Below, in pieces: positions 1-7,112 of a stretch of 10,215 nt of DNA; position 1 is the stretch's first letter; the number at the start of each line of letters is the position of its first letter. This DNA comes from Bacillota bacterium (GTDB lineage: Bacteria; Bacillota; Bacilli; Alicyclobacillales; SLC66): NCBI GenBank assembly GCA_021821225.1, contig JAKACR010000079.1, forward strand, positions 1-10,215, in the 5' to 3' direction. The position numbers were made by a program, and so were the translations under genes. A model generated the notes under the pieces. That model was not told the origin of the DNA and did no database searches. It was given only the letters and a program-made list of their open reading frames with translations.

Positions 1-755
1 TACAGATCAAGGTTGACAACATGACGGAGCAACGCCACGCCATCACCCTGTTGCGGCAGGCCGATACCCCTGAATCCGCGCCAGTCGAGCGCTCTGCGCA
101 GGCGGCGGGGCTGGTTGCCATGGCGGCGGGTTCCGGTTTGGCGCGATTGTTTCTTGAGGCGGGCGCTGACCGGGTGATTCCGGTCAAGGACGAGACCGCT
201 CCATCCGTGGAGGAGATCCTGCGGGAGACCGCAAGCATCCTGGCGGAAAAGGTCTTTGTCCTGCCCAACGACGAAAGACTGATTGCGGCGTCCGGACAGA
301 TCGATGCTGCAACGGGTGGTGTCGTGGCAATCGTACCCACCAAGACGATCGGTGAAGGACTCGCCGCAGCTCTGGCGTTTTCGCGGACCGCCACCCCGGA
401 GGAAAATATCCGGGTGATGCGCCAAGCCGCTTCCCGAGTGGTGTCCGCCGCGGTGGCGCCGATCGCGCGTCAGCAGGCCGCAGCTCAACGGGCTGTGGTG
501 TCCGGGGACTTCGTCGGCCTGTCGGGCGATGAAGTCGTCTTCGCGGCAGATGATCGGGCAATGGCGCTTGAGCACATGCTGTTGCGGCTGTGTGAGAAAC
601 CGCGCGGCATCTGCACGGTGCTGTGCGCGCGCGAGGATGACGTGCGCGAGGCGGAGAACGTGGTGAAACGCGTTTCTGCGCGTCATGTTGATGTGGAGTT
701 TGAGGTGCTCTATGGTGGACAGCCGGGTTACGATTTCCTGCTCGCTGCGGAGTGA
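1..755 (+). CDS. fakA: Fatty acid kinase FakA (YloV/DhaL-type), C-terminal part
   Basis: The 5' end lies outside the window: the frame is open from base 3 and reads IKVDNMTEQR across the left edge, so the ATG at 21 is an internal methionine. About 250 residues are visible, ending in GGQPGYDFLLAAE, which matches the C-terminal end of YloV/FakA proteins. The family is about 550 residues, with an N-terminal DhaL-like ATP-binding domain (missing here), a middle domain and a C-terminal domain that works with FakB. From family knowledge, FakA phosphorylates FakB-bound fatty acids to acyl-phosphates for PlsY; it is cytosolic. The IKVDNM segment marks the end of the middle domain, so what is seen is mainly the C-terminal domain. 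The recG start lies 37 bp after the stop, consistent with one operon. No catalytic residue can be checked because the kinase domain is off the edge. Confidence 0.9.
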   Translation, partial: QIKVDNMTEQRHAITLLRQADTPESAPVERSAQAAGLVAMAAGSGLARLFLEAGADRVIPVKDETAPSVEEILRETASILAEKVFVLPNDERLIAASGQIDAATGGVVAIVPTKTIGEGLAAALAFSRTATPEENIRVMRQAASRVVSAAVAPIARQQAAAQRAVVSGDFVGLSGDEVVFAADDRAMALEHMLLRLCEKPRGICTVLCAREDDVREAENVVKRVSARHVDVEFEVLYGGQPGYDFLLAAE

Positions 756-792
756 CGGTTCATCTGCCACACCATTGCGGGGAGAGATCACC

Positions 793-2877
793 GTGAGCGC
801 GACCGACGATCATGAAACCGTCCTGTGCGCGGCGCCTGTCACGCGCATCCCGGGAGTGGGGCCGCGCACCGCAGCGCGGTTGGCGCGTCTGGGGATCTTT
901 ACGGTGCGCGATCTGGTGCTTCATTTTCCCGTTCGTCATGAGGAGTTCACTGATACGTCCGCGTGCGACTGGACAGATGGAGATGGACTGACGGTGCAAG
1001 GAATAGTTTGCGGGTCCGCATCCGTCCGTTTTTCCGGCAGGCGTTGTCTGGTGTCCGTCCCGGTGCGCGTGAGAGATGCGACGGTGCGAGCTATCTTTTT
1101 CAATCAATCGTACCTGCGGCATCAACTGCTTTCCGGCGTTGCGGTGCGGCTGCGCGGGAAATGGGACGCCGCCGCGCGCACGCTCGCCGTCTCTGCACAC
1201 GAGATCGTAAGGCAAGACAGCGCGGGAATAGGCGCGGGGACAGGACTGCGACCCGTCTACCGGCTGACCGACGGGCTCTCCAATCAGGCGCTTTTGCGGT
1301 ACATCCAGTCCGCGCTGCGATTGTGCGACGCTGTCCAGGAAGACGAGATACCGGAAGAATTGCGCGCGCGTTTTCGGCTTTTGCCGAAAATCTCCGCTTT
1401 GCGCGCATTGCACGAACCGGGCGATCGGGAAGTTTTGCGCCAGGCCAGACGGCGACTCGTCTTTGAGGAATTTCTCTTGTTTCAGCTCCGCTTGCAGGGC
1501 TTTCGCAAGAGGCGGACCGGAGCGTCGCAGACTGCGCTGGATTTTGTGGAATTGGACGGCGCCGCCCGCGAGTTTGTCAGGCATCTGCCGTTTGTGTTGA
1601 CTTCCGGTCAGGAGGCGGCGCTCGCAGAGAGTCTGCGCGACATCGCGGATCCGCACCCGATGCACCGGATGATCCAGGGGGATGTCGGATCGGGCAAGAC
1701 CGCCGTCGTATTTGCGCTTTGCGCCGCCTTGGCGCGCGCAGGGAGGCAGAGCGCACTCATGGTCCCGACCGGGATTCTGGCCAGGCAGCACTATCTTGAG
1801 GCGATCCGGCTGCTTGCGCCCTGCGGCCTGCGCGTGGGCATGCTGGTGGGGGACCAGAAGCCACAGGAACGCGAACGCACGCGAAACGCCGTCGCAACTG
1901 GAGAGATTGACCTGTTGATCGGAACGCACGCACTGGTAACGCAACAGGTTGCCTTCTGGCGGCTGCGGCTTGTGGTGATTGACGAACAACACCGTTTCGG
2001 TGTGTCTGTCCGCCGGCTTTTGCGGGCAAAGGGGGAGTGGAGTGACGTGTTGCAACTGTCGGCGACGCCGATTCCGCGTTCCCTGGCGTTGACGATCTTT
2101 CGCGACATCGAGCTATCGACGATCCGGGATCTCCCTCCGGGCCGCCTTCCTGTGCGCACAATCTGGCTGCGCAAAGCCGAGGAAGAGAAAGCTGTGCGCC
2201 TGTTGCGGCGCGAGCTTGCCAAGGGAAGGCAGGCATTCATCGTGGCGCCGCGCATTGGCGAGGGAGGCGCGGACGGCAGCGAGATGACGAGTGCCGTAGC
2301 GTTGCACGAACGGATGCAAGAGGAATTGGCGGGGTGGCGGGTGGCGCTCGTGCATGGCGGGATGGCGGAAGCGGAACGCCTGCGCGCCATGAGCGATTTT
2401 GTGCAAGGGAGCGCGTCGGCGCTCGTCGCTACGTCCATCGTGGAAGTCGGCGTCAGCGTCTCCAACGCGACTGTGATGGTGATCCACGACGCGGAGCGGT
2501 TCGGACTCGCGACCTTGCACCAGTTGCGGGGGCGCGTCGGGCGGGGCGACCATCCGTCCACGTGCGTGCTCGTGGGCGATCCTGTCACACCCGCCGCGCA
2601 GACCAGGCTTCAGGCGATGCTGGAGACGTCGGACGGATTTGCGCTGTCTGAACAGGACATGCGGCTGCGGGGGCTTGGCGAGGTGCTCGGCGACCGGCAG
2701 AGCGGGTTGCCGGAATTCCGCATCGGCGACGTGGTGGCGGATCTGCGCGTGATGACGGCGGCGCGTGATGTCGCGGGCGAGTTGCTGGGGCGCCCGGACT
2801 TCTGGCTGCTCCCCGCATATGAGCCGTTGCGCCGAGCGGCGATGGCGGAGGACGATGATGTGCTTGCGGATTCGTGA
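793..2877 (+). CDS. recG: ATP-dependent DNA helicase RecG
   Basis: The 694-residue product has the usual length for RecG, which remodels stalled replication forks and Holliday junctions by branch migration. An N-terminal helix-hairpin-helix-like segment (GVGPRTAARLARLGI, from residue 21) leads into the OB-fold wedge region. The helicase core follows: Walker A GDVGSGKT at 296-303, DEQH box at 397-400, SAT at 423-425 followed by PIPRSLALTIF, and motif VI QLRGRVGRG at 577-585. All motifs look intact. The GTG at 793 is chosen because GGGGAG (779-784) lies 8 nt upstream. Earlier ATGs in the same frame fall inside fakA and would add a tail unlike RecG. The 3' end overlaps the psd start by 20 nt, which suggests translational coupling. 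In B. subtilis recG directly precedes fapR; here nearly 5.3 kb separates them. Confidence 0.96.
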   Translation: MSATDDHETVLCAAPVTRIPGVGPRTAARLARLGIFTVRDLVLHFPVRHEEFTDTSACDWTDGDGLTVQGIVCGSASVRFSGRRCLVSVPVRVRDATVRAIFFNQSYLRHQLLSGVAVRLRGKWDAAARTLAVSAHEIVRQDSAGIGAGTGLRPVYRLTDGLSNQALLRYIQSALRLCDAVQEDEIPEELRARFRLLPKISALRALHEPGDREVLRQARRRLVFEEFLLFQLRLQGFRKRRTGASQTALDFVELDGAAREFVRHLPFVLTSGQEAALAESLRDIADPHPMHRMIQGDVGSGKTAVVFALCAALARAGRQSALMVPTGILARQHYLEAIRLLAPCGLRVGMLVGDQKPQERERTRNAVATGEIDLLIGTHALVTQQVAFWRLRLVVIDEQHRFGVSVRRLLRAKGEWSDVLQLSATPIPRSLALTIFRDIELSTIRDLPPGRLPVRTIWLRKAEEEKAVRLLRRELAKGRQAFIVAPRIGEGGADGSEMTSAVALHERMQEELAGWRVALVHGGMAEAERLRAMSDFVQGSASALVATSIVEVGVSVSNATVMVIHDAERFGLATLHQLRGRVGRGDHPSTCVLVGDPVTPAAQTRLQAMLETSDGFALSEQDMRLRGLGEVLGDRQSGLPEFRIGDVVADLRVMTAARDVAGELLGRPDFWLLPAYEPLRRAAMAEDDDVLADS

Positions 2878-3709
2878 ATGGCTTTTGCGCGTGTTGCCAA
2901 AACGTCTGCTCACGCGACTGACGGGCCGGATTTTGCGGCATCCCGCGAGTCGCATGCTCATTCCGGTGTTCGCCGGATGGTACCGTATCGACCTTCGTGA
3001 AGCGGAGAAGCCCTGGCGGGCGTATGCGAGCCTGGTGGAGTTTTTTGCGCGCCGCCTTCCTGCGGGCAGCCGGGTGGCCGAGTCGGATCCTGCTCTTGTG
3101 GCGTCGCCGGTTGACGGAGTCGTGTCGGAGACGGGAATGATTCATGCCGGCACACTTCTGCAGGTCAAGGGAATGCCGTATTCTGTGCGTCATTTACTAG
3201 AGGATGAGGCGTGTGTGAATCTGGACGGCGGATCGTACGTCACCATCTACCTGGCTCCCGGCGATTATCACCGCATACACGCGCCGCTCACCGCGGTGGC
3301 GACATCGGTCATTCACGTGGGAGGCGCCCTGTTCCCGGTGAACCGCGCGGGAGTGCGCAGCGTGCGCGGATTGTTCGTGCAAAATGAGCGGGTGATCAGT
3401 TGGTTTGTCCGTGGGAGTGGCTCGTTTGTGCTTGTGAAAGTGGGTTCGCTGTTGGTCGGCAGTGTGCGGATGACGCTTTGTGAGCTGGCCTGCCTCTCCG
3501 ATCGGCAGCGCCGGAGCAGGAGTCTGACGCATTGTTTGAAAAAGCCGGTCGCTGTCCGCAAGGGCGAGGAACTCGGGTGGTTCGAGTTTGGCAGCACGGT
3601 CATTCTCATCTTTTTGCCAGGGGCGGTCACGCTTGCCGTCTCGCCGGGTCAGCGCGTTCGGGCGCTTGAGACGATCGGCCGCTGGATCCGTCCGGACCCC
3701 GCTGTCTGA
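2858..3709 (+). CDS. psd: Phosphatidylserine decarboxylase proenzyme
   Basis: The 283-residue product fits the pyruvoyl-dependent phosphatidylserine decarboxylase family, which converts phosphatidylserine to phosphatidylethanolamine at the membrane. The self-processing motif is FGST, with Ser246 as the predicted cleavage serine that becomes the pyruvoyl group of the small subunit; many relatives have LGST. Asp86 in SPVDG and His141 in APGDYHRIHAP complete the Asp-His-Ser set known from E. coli Psd (Asp90, His147, Ser254). A basic, amphipathic N-terminus (LLRVLPKRLLTRL) could contact membrane. Two adjacent ATGs exist, at 2855 and 2858. The second is chosen because GGAGG (2847-2851) lies 6 nt before it. 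The gene starts inside the recG 3' end. No phosphatidylserine synthase gene is visible beside it, although pssA is the common partner. Archaetidylserine decarboxylase activity cannot be excluded, but the length favours a standard Psd. Confidence 0.93.
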   Translation: MCLRIREWLLRVLPKRLLTRLTGRILRHPASRMLIPVFAGWYRIDLREAEKPWRAYASLVEFFARRLPAGSRVAESDPALVASPVDGVVSETGMIHAGTLLQVKGMPYSVRHLLEDEACVNLDGGSYVTIYLAPGDYHRIHAPLTAVATSVIHVGGALFPVNRAGVRSVRGLFVQNERVISWFVRGSGSFVLVKVGSLLVGSVRMTLCELACLSDRQRRSRSLTHCLKKPVAVRKGEELGWFEFGSTVILIFLPGAVTLAVSPGQRVRALETIGRWIRPDPAV

Positions 3710-3730
3710 CGGACGAAGCTTCTCCGGAAG

Positions 3731-3774
3731 TAAAAATAAAAAGAGCCCCTCCGCCCGGGTACGCGGAGGGGCTC
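3731..3774 (-). terminator. Strong intrinsic terminator facing left (minus strand)
   Basis: A perfect 12-bp inverted repeat (3743-3754 with 3763-3774, GAGCCCCTCCGC and its complement) encloses an 8-nt loop. On its left lies the A-rich tract 3732-3742, which on the minus strand reads as a U-rich tail right after the stem. There is no T-run on the right side, so it should work efficiently only for transcripts moving right to left. No minus-strand protein gene is recognised upstream of it. On the + strand it may act as a stable 3' hairpin for the fakA-recG-psd message. Confidence 0.75.
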
Positions 3775-3848
3775 CGCCCGCCGCTTTGCGGACAGGTGCC
3801 CTGCGGGGTCCTATGTACTGCGCAGCGGTGGGCCACTGGGAGAGGAGA

Positions 3849-3886
3849 AACCGGGAGAGAACGACATAACGGCGTTCTCCCTGGTT
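3849..3886. other. Bulged stem-loop in the psd-rsmD gap
   Basis: AACC (3849-3852), GGG (3853-3855) and AGAACG (3858-3863) pair with GGTT (3883-3886), CCC (3879-3881) and CGTTCT (3873-3878). This gives 13 base pairs with a 2-nt bulge on one side, a 1-nt bulge on the other, and a 9-nt loop. It would fold on either strand. Its role is unknown. Confidence 0.4.
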
Positions 3887-3917
3887 GCCTTTACGACGTT
3901 GACCGTCGCTTCTCTCA

Positions 3918-3946
3918 TTGTGGGCAGCCGTCTGCCTGCTTATACA
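3918..3946 (+). promoter_or_regulatory. Candidate sigma-A promoter for rsmD-coaD
   Basis: TTGTGG (3918-3923) and TATACA (3941-3946) are separated by exactly 17 bp. Match to consensus is moderate (3/6 and 4/6), but it sits about 60 bp before rsmD, at the first gene after a gap. Transcription would start near 3953. A weaker alternative is TTGTTC (3959-3964) with TACAGT (3981-3986). Confidence 0.4.
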
Positions 3947-4007
3947 TGCCGGCGCGGTTTGTTCCTGCCTGCCGTTGTGATACAGTACTCGCGAGAGGAT
4001 GGAGGCT

Positions 4008-4574
4008 ATGCGAGTTATCGCCGGTTCTCACGGAGGACGCCGTTTGAAAGCTCCGCCCGGCCGTGCGACCAGGCCGACGGCCGACCGTGTGAAAGAAGCG
4101 CTGTTTTCCATTGTCGGTCCGTTTTTTTCTGACGGGGTGTGCCTCGACCTCTTCGCAGGGTCAGGGGCTCTTGGCATCGAGGCGCTCAGCCGGGGATGCG
4201 AGCGTGCTGTATTTGTTGATAGACAAACCGCTGCGACGATCTGGGAAAATGTTCACGCACTGGATCTGGAAGACCGCTCATCCGTCCTTCAGATATCGTG
4301 GGAGCGGGCGCTGGACCGGCTGTCGTCCGCAGCGGAGCGCTATTCGCTGGTATTCATCGATCCTCCATACATGACGGGCCTGCTCGTACCCTGTCTGCGA
4401 CGGCTGGCGGCGGAAGGGCTGCCGCGACATTTGGCAACCGTGGTCGCCGAGACGGCGCGCCATCTGCCGACACCCGTGATCCCCGGCCTTGAACTGGTGC
4501 GCGAAGCGGCTTACGGTGACACCAAGCTGTGCGTGTACCGCTATGAGGGAGGATGGACTGATGGGACCGGATGA
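4008..4574 (+). CDS. rsmD: 16S rRNA (guanine(966)-N(2))-methyltransferase RsmD
   Basis: The 188-residue product begins MRVIAGSHGGRRL, the usual RsmD opening. It carries the S-adenosylmethionine-binding motif DLFAGSG at 47-53 and the DPPY catalytic motif at 118-121, typical of amino-methyltransferases. RsmD methylates the N2 of G966 (E. coli numbering) in 16S rRNA during small-subunit assembly. The start at 4008 is preferred over the in-frame ATG at 3999 because it matches family N-termini. GAGAGG at 3993-3998 lies 9 nt upstream of 4008 but directly abuts 3999, while the nearer GGAGG (4001-4005) is only 2 nt away. The end overlaps coaD by 14 nt; rsmD-coaD is a common bacterial pair (ylbH-coaD in B. 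subtilis). The TRPTADRVKEALF segment is also characteristic of the family. Confidence 0.94.
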   Translation: MRVIAGSHGGRRLKAPPGRATRPTADRVKEALFSIVGPFFSDGVCLDLFAGSGALGIEALSRGCERAVFVDRQTAATIWENVHALDLEDRSSVLQISWERALDRLSSAAERYSLVFIDPPYMTGLLVPCLRRLAAEGLPRHLATVVAETARHLPTPVIPGLELVREAAYGDTKLCVYRYEGGWTDGTG

Positions 4575-5058
4575 AGGAACGCGGGGAAAAAGAACGGCCG
4601 TCTATCCCGGATCGTTTGATCCAGTGACCAACGGACACCTTGATGTCGTAGAACGCGCGCTCGCACTGTTTGACGAGATCTGGGTCGCCGTGCTGGACAA
4701 CACCGGGAAAAAGTCGCTGTTATCCGCAGCGGAGAGAATGGAGCTTATTGAGGAAAGCGTGCGTGAGTGGCCGCGGGTGCGGGTGGACCGCTTCTCGGGT
4801 CTGCTGGTGGATTACCTGTCCCTGCGCGGCGCGTCAGTCGTCGTGCGCGGAGTCCGCAATGCGGCCGACCTCGCGCAAGAATGGCAGATGGCGGCGCTCA
4901 ACCGCGATCTGCGCCGCGCGACGGAAACGGTGTTCCTGCCGAGCCGTCCGCAATTTGCCCACCTCAGTTCGAGCATGGTTCGGGAAATCGCCAGTATGGG
5001 CGGCAACGTGAGCCAGTTTGTCCCGGCGCACGTTGCCCGGCGTTTGCGGATAAAATAA
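4561..5058 (+). CDS. coaD: Phosphopantetheine adenylyltransferase
   Basis: CoaD transfers AMP from ATP to 4'-phosphopantetheine, giving dephospho-CoA in the penultimate step of CoA synthesis. The 165-residue product has the nucleotidyltransferase signature YPGSFDPVTNGH (residues 15-26, His26 in the TxGH-type motif). The second ATP-contact motif is SSSMVRE, starting at residue 136. The start at 4561 is supported by GGGAGG (4547-4552) with an 8-nt spacer, and it lies inside the rsmD 3' end. The product has a hydrophilic N-terminal extension of roughly 10 residues (MGPDEGTRGK) before the first beta strand, compared with typical CoaD proteins; no better in-frame start follows it. CoA made here feeds the malonyl-CoA pool that FapR and FabD, encoded downstream, respond to or use. 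Confidence 0.95.
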   Translation: MGPDEGTRGKRTAVYPGSFDPVTNGHLDVVERALALFDEIWVAVLDNTGKKSLLSAAERMELIEESVREWPRVRVDRFSGLLVDYLSLRGASVVVRGVRNAADLAQEWQMAALNRDLRRATETVFLPSRPQFAHLSSSMVREIASMGGNVSQFVPAHVARRLRIK

Positions 5059-5094
5059 AATGATAGGTCAAGGGGAGGGCGAGGGGGGCGGCGC

Positions 5095-5922
5095 ATGGAT
5101 CGCGCTGTGCGTTTGACAGTGGCGCTGGGCAGTGGCGGGGCGCGCGGATTTGCGCATATAGGCGTCTTGCAGGCGCTTGAGGAAGCGGGCATTCGCGTGA
5201 GCGGCGTCGCGGGATCGAGCATGGGGGCCCTGATCGGCGCCGTGTACGCCACCGGTGCGCCGGTTGTGATGCTGGAGCGCATCGCCACCCATTTGCCGCT
5301 GGGGCACTGGATCGATTTCACCGTGCCACGGATGGGCCTGATCGCGGGAGAACGACTGCAGGAACTGTTAAAACTTCTGACAAAAGCACAGACTTTTGAA
5401 CAGACCAAAATTCCGCTCGCTGTGGTGGCGACCGATCTTGAACTGGGTGAGCGGGTCGTGTTCCGGTCAGGCCCGATTCACGAAGCTGTCCGCGCCAGCA
5501 TCGCGATACCGGGTATTTTCACGCCGCACAGTTATCAGGGCCGGCTGCTTGTCGACGGCGGGGTGATCGACCGCGTCCCGATCGACGCGGCGCGCCTGCT
5601 TGACGCGGATTTTGTGCTGGCGGTGGATGTCGGCCTGTTTGAGCGACTGCCCCCTGTGCGCAATGTCCTTGACGTGGTCATTCAGTCGATGGACATCATG
5701 GAACGGGAAATCTTTCGCCACCGCATATTGCAAGCCGATTATGTGGTGCGGCCCCAGCTTGAACTGATGAGCGCCACCTCGTTTTCCAATATCGGCGAAG
5801 CTATCGAGGCAGGACGGCAGGCCATGCGGGCCAGTCTGGGCGGTCTATGGGAAGCGCTCGACAGAAAGGGGTTGGTGCGCGATGATCTGGCGAGGCATGC
5901 GAAACAGTCGGAGATCGGTTAG
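5095..5922 (+). CDS. Patatin-like phospholipase family protein (YlbK type)
   Basis: The 275-residue product is a bacterial patatin-like serine hydrolase. The glycine-rich oxyanion loop GSGGARG is at 12-18, the nucleophile elbow GSSMG at 40-44 (Ser42), and the dyad aspartate in DGG at 154-156 (Asp154). All catalytic elements are intact, so it should be an active lipid acyl hydrolase, probably cytosolic or membrane-associated; there is no signal peptide. Its place between coaD and a ylbL-type protease gene matches the ylbK position in B. subtilis. The physiological substrate of this subgroup is not known to me. The ATG at 5095 follows a purine-rich GAGGGGGG stretch (5081-5088). The gene begins 36 bp after coaD, and its end overlaps the next gene by 41 nt. 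Confidence 0.9.
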   Translation: MDRAVRLTVALGSGGARGFAHIGVLQALEEAGIRVSGVAGSSMGALIGAVYATGAPVVMLERIATHLPLGHWIDFTVPRMGLIAGERLQELLKLLTKAQTFEQTKIPLAVVATDLELGERVVFRSGPIHEAVRASIAIPGIFTPHSYQGRLLVDGGVIDRVPIDAARLLDADFVLAVDVGLFERLPPVRNVLDVVIQSMDIMEREIFRHRILQADYVVRPQLELMSATSFSNIGEAIEAGRQAMRASLGGLWEALDRKGLVRDDLARHAKQSEIG

Positions 5923-6952
5923 CGCAGTTCCGCTCGCGTCGGCGATCGTGGCGCTGCTTCTTGTCGTCGCGTATTTCATTCCGTTACCCTACTATATCTA
6001 CTCGCCGGGCATGGCGATACCGATTCAGACGATGGTCGACGTGCAGGGCGGGAAACCAAGCCGCAGCGGCGCTTTCTATATGATGACCGTCACATCGCTG
6101 TACGCGTCGAATATCTACGTGTTTCTCACCGGTCTCCTGACGCCGCACAGGCAGATCTGGCCAGCCGGGCAAATTGCGGGAGGGCTGACCGAAAAGCAGT
6201 ACCTCGCGGCGGAAAAGTACATGATGCAGCAGGCGCAGCAGGATGCCGTGGGCGCCGCCCTGCACTATCTTAAACTGCCTGTGCGCGTGACGACGACCGG
6301 TGTCGAGGTGCTCTCCGTCGAACCGTTCTCGAAGGCGGCCGGGGTACTGCAACCGGGCGACATCCTGACCGGGATCGACGGAGTCTCGCTGGCGCATGAT
6401 CCGAACGCGCTGGCAAAGATCCTGGCCGGGAAAAAGGTGGGCCAGAGCGTCACGTTGCAGGTGTTGCGCGGCGCGCGAAAGATGACGGTGACCGTTGCGC
6501 TGGTCAATCTGAATCAGGGGCGCGGCAGACCACTGGCGGGCATCGGCGTGATCCCGGCCCTGGCGCAGCGCATTTCGTCGCCGACTTCCGTTCGCATCCA
6601 TGTGGGGGATGTCTACGGTCCGTCCGCGGGGCTGATGTTTTCGCTTGAGATTGTGAATCAGCTTGCTCCACACCTGAACTTGACACGCGGCTACAAGATC
6701 GCGGGAACAGGGACCATATCCTGGAGCGGAACGGTCGGCCAGATCGGCGGCGCGGGGGATAAGGTGATTGCCGCCGCCGCCGCCGGCGCACGTTACTTCT
6801 TTGTTCCCGCCGACGTGCAGCCCGGCGATACGAATGCCCTTCACGCGGCGCAGGAAGCGGCCAGGCTCCACACCGGCATGAAGATCGTGCCTGTCCGTAC
6901 GCTTGCACAGGCTGTCGCTTATTTGCGCCGGTTGCCCATGCGCCATTCTTAA
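5882..6952 (+). CDS. PDZ and Lon-type domain membrane protease (YlbL/SepM family)
   Basis: The 356-residue product has a short basic N-terminus and one membrane segment at about 16-40, so it is anchored with the bulk outside the cytoplasm. A PDZ domain spans about 133-208 (GVLQPGDILTGIDG). A Lon-type S16 peptidase domain follows, with Ser248 in GPSAGL and Lys294 in AGDKV as the Ser-Lys dyad. Known relatives are B. subtilis YlbL, which degrades the SOS cell-division inhibitor YneA, and streptococcal SepM, which trims a competence peptide; the substrate here is not predictable. The start at 5882 has AAAGGGG (5865-5871) 10 nt upstream. An in-frame ATG at 5897 has its purine stretch too close. 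It overlaps the patatin-like gene by 41 nt. In B. subtilis ylbM follows, but here an intergenic element does. Confidence 0.9.
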   Translation: MIWRGMRNSRRSVSAVPLASAIVALLLVVAYFIPLPYYIYSPGMAIPIQTMVDVQGGKPSRSGAFYMMTVTSLYASNIYVFLTGLLTPHRQIWPAGQIAGGLTEKQYLAAEKYMMQQAQQDAVGAALHYLKLPVRVTTTGVEVLSVEPFSKAAGVLQPGDILTGIDGVSLAHDPNALAKILAGKKVGQSVTLQVLRGARKMTVTVALVNLNQGRGRPLAGIGVIPALAQRISSPTSVRIHVGDVYGPSAGLMFSLEIVNQLAPHLNLTRGYKIAGTGTISWSGTVGQIGGAGDKVIAAAAAGARYFFVPADVQPGDTNALHAAQEAARLHTGMKIVPVRTLAQAVAYLRRLPMRHS

Positions 6953-6959
6953 GAAAGTC

Positions 6960-7102
6960 TGTTCAAAAAGTGGGCAGGGTTGACCTACGCAGTGCAATGG
7001 GACATTATCCCATGTCCCTAAGCGTACGTTTTGGGTACGTGAGGGAGTATTTCTGGCGATGACGCGGCAATGCGCCGGGAAGTTCTGCCCACTTTTCGAA
7101 CA
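6960..7102. repeat. 143-bp inverted-repeat element (MITE-like)
   Basis: TGTTCAAAAAGTGGGCAG at 6960-6977 is repeated in inverted form at 7085-7102 with one mismatch in 18. The interior carries a perfect 7-bp hairpin (GGGACAT 6999-7005 with ATGTCCC 7012-7018) and a CGTAC/GTACG pair (7023-7027 with 7034-7038). It has no transposase-sized frame. No clear target-site duplication is visible at the ends. It could be a small non-autonomous mobile element, or the stem of a long structured RNA. A shortened relative of the arm occurs at 7953-7971. Confidence 0.55.
6980..7008 (+). promoter_or_regulatory. Candidate promoter inside the inverted-repeat element
   Basis: TTGACC (6980-6985, 5/6 to consensus) and CATTAT (7003-7008, 4/6) are separated by 17 bp. 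The -10 lies within the perfect hairpin/palindrome 6999-7018, a position where a repressor could act. Start of transcription would be near 7015. There is no further support. Confidence 0.35.
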
Positions 7103-7112
7103 ACCTGCTTAG
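7059..7112 (+). other. Possible 17-residue leader peptide frame
   Basis: ATG at 7059 opens a 17-codon frame (MTRQCAGKFCPLFEQPA) ending at TAG 7110-7112. GAGGGAG (7041-7047) precedes it with an 11-nt spacer, somewhat long. The stop codon falls in the loop of the hairpin 7099-7126, the geometry expected of a leader peptide in attenuation. Frames this short arise by chance, and it is inferred only from position. Confidence 0.15.

Larger units (their letters stand above)
3710..4007. other. 298-bp gap between psd and rsmD, structured, no convincing protein gene
   Basis: Besides the leftward terminator near 3750, the gap holds several inverted repeats: CCGC-TTT-GCGG near 3781-3791, CAGG-TGC-CCTG near 3793-3803, a GTGG-G-CCAC repeat near 3829-3837, and a longer bulged stem at 3849-3886. 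It ends with a candidate promoter upstream of rsmD. Short frames exist on both strands, including a hydrophobic + frame around 3866-3940 without a usual start codon, and a 35-codon minus-strand frame starting with ATG. None has a recognisable product or ribosome binding site. The gap may contain a small RNA gene on the minus strand; I could not match it to a known family. Confidence 0.5.

Noticed and set aside
21..755. ATG at 21 as a real start of a 244-residue protein
   Set aside because: The frame is open to the left edge and the residues before the ATG (IKVDN) continue the FakA family sequence, so the gene is truncated by the window.
760..2055. Long minus-strand frame of 431 codons opposite recG, with other long antisense frames
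   Set aside because: RecG motifs on the + strand are complete. Long antisense frames are expected in GC-rich genes, and the translations show no family features.
3781..3870. Cobalamin-riboswitch look-alike (GGTGCC, GCCACTGGGAG, ACCGGGAG segments)
   Set aside because: The conserved B12 box and the proper order of core elements are missing, and the downstream gene is rsmD, not a cobalamin gene.
3866..4132. Hydrophobic small + frame (AFSLVAFTTLTVASLIVG)
   Set aside because: It lacks an ATG/GTG start with a ribosome binding site and overlaps rsmD by over 120 bp in another frame; probably chance.
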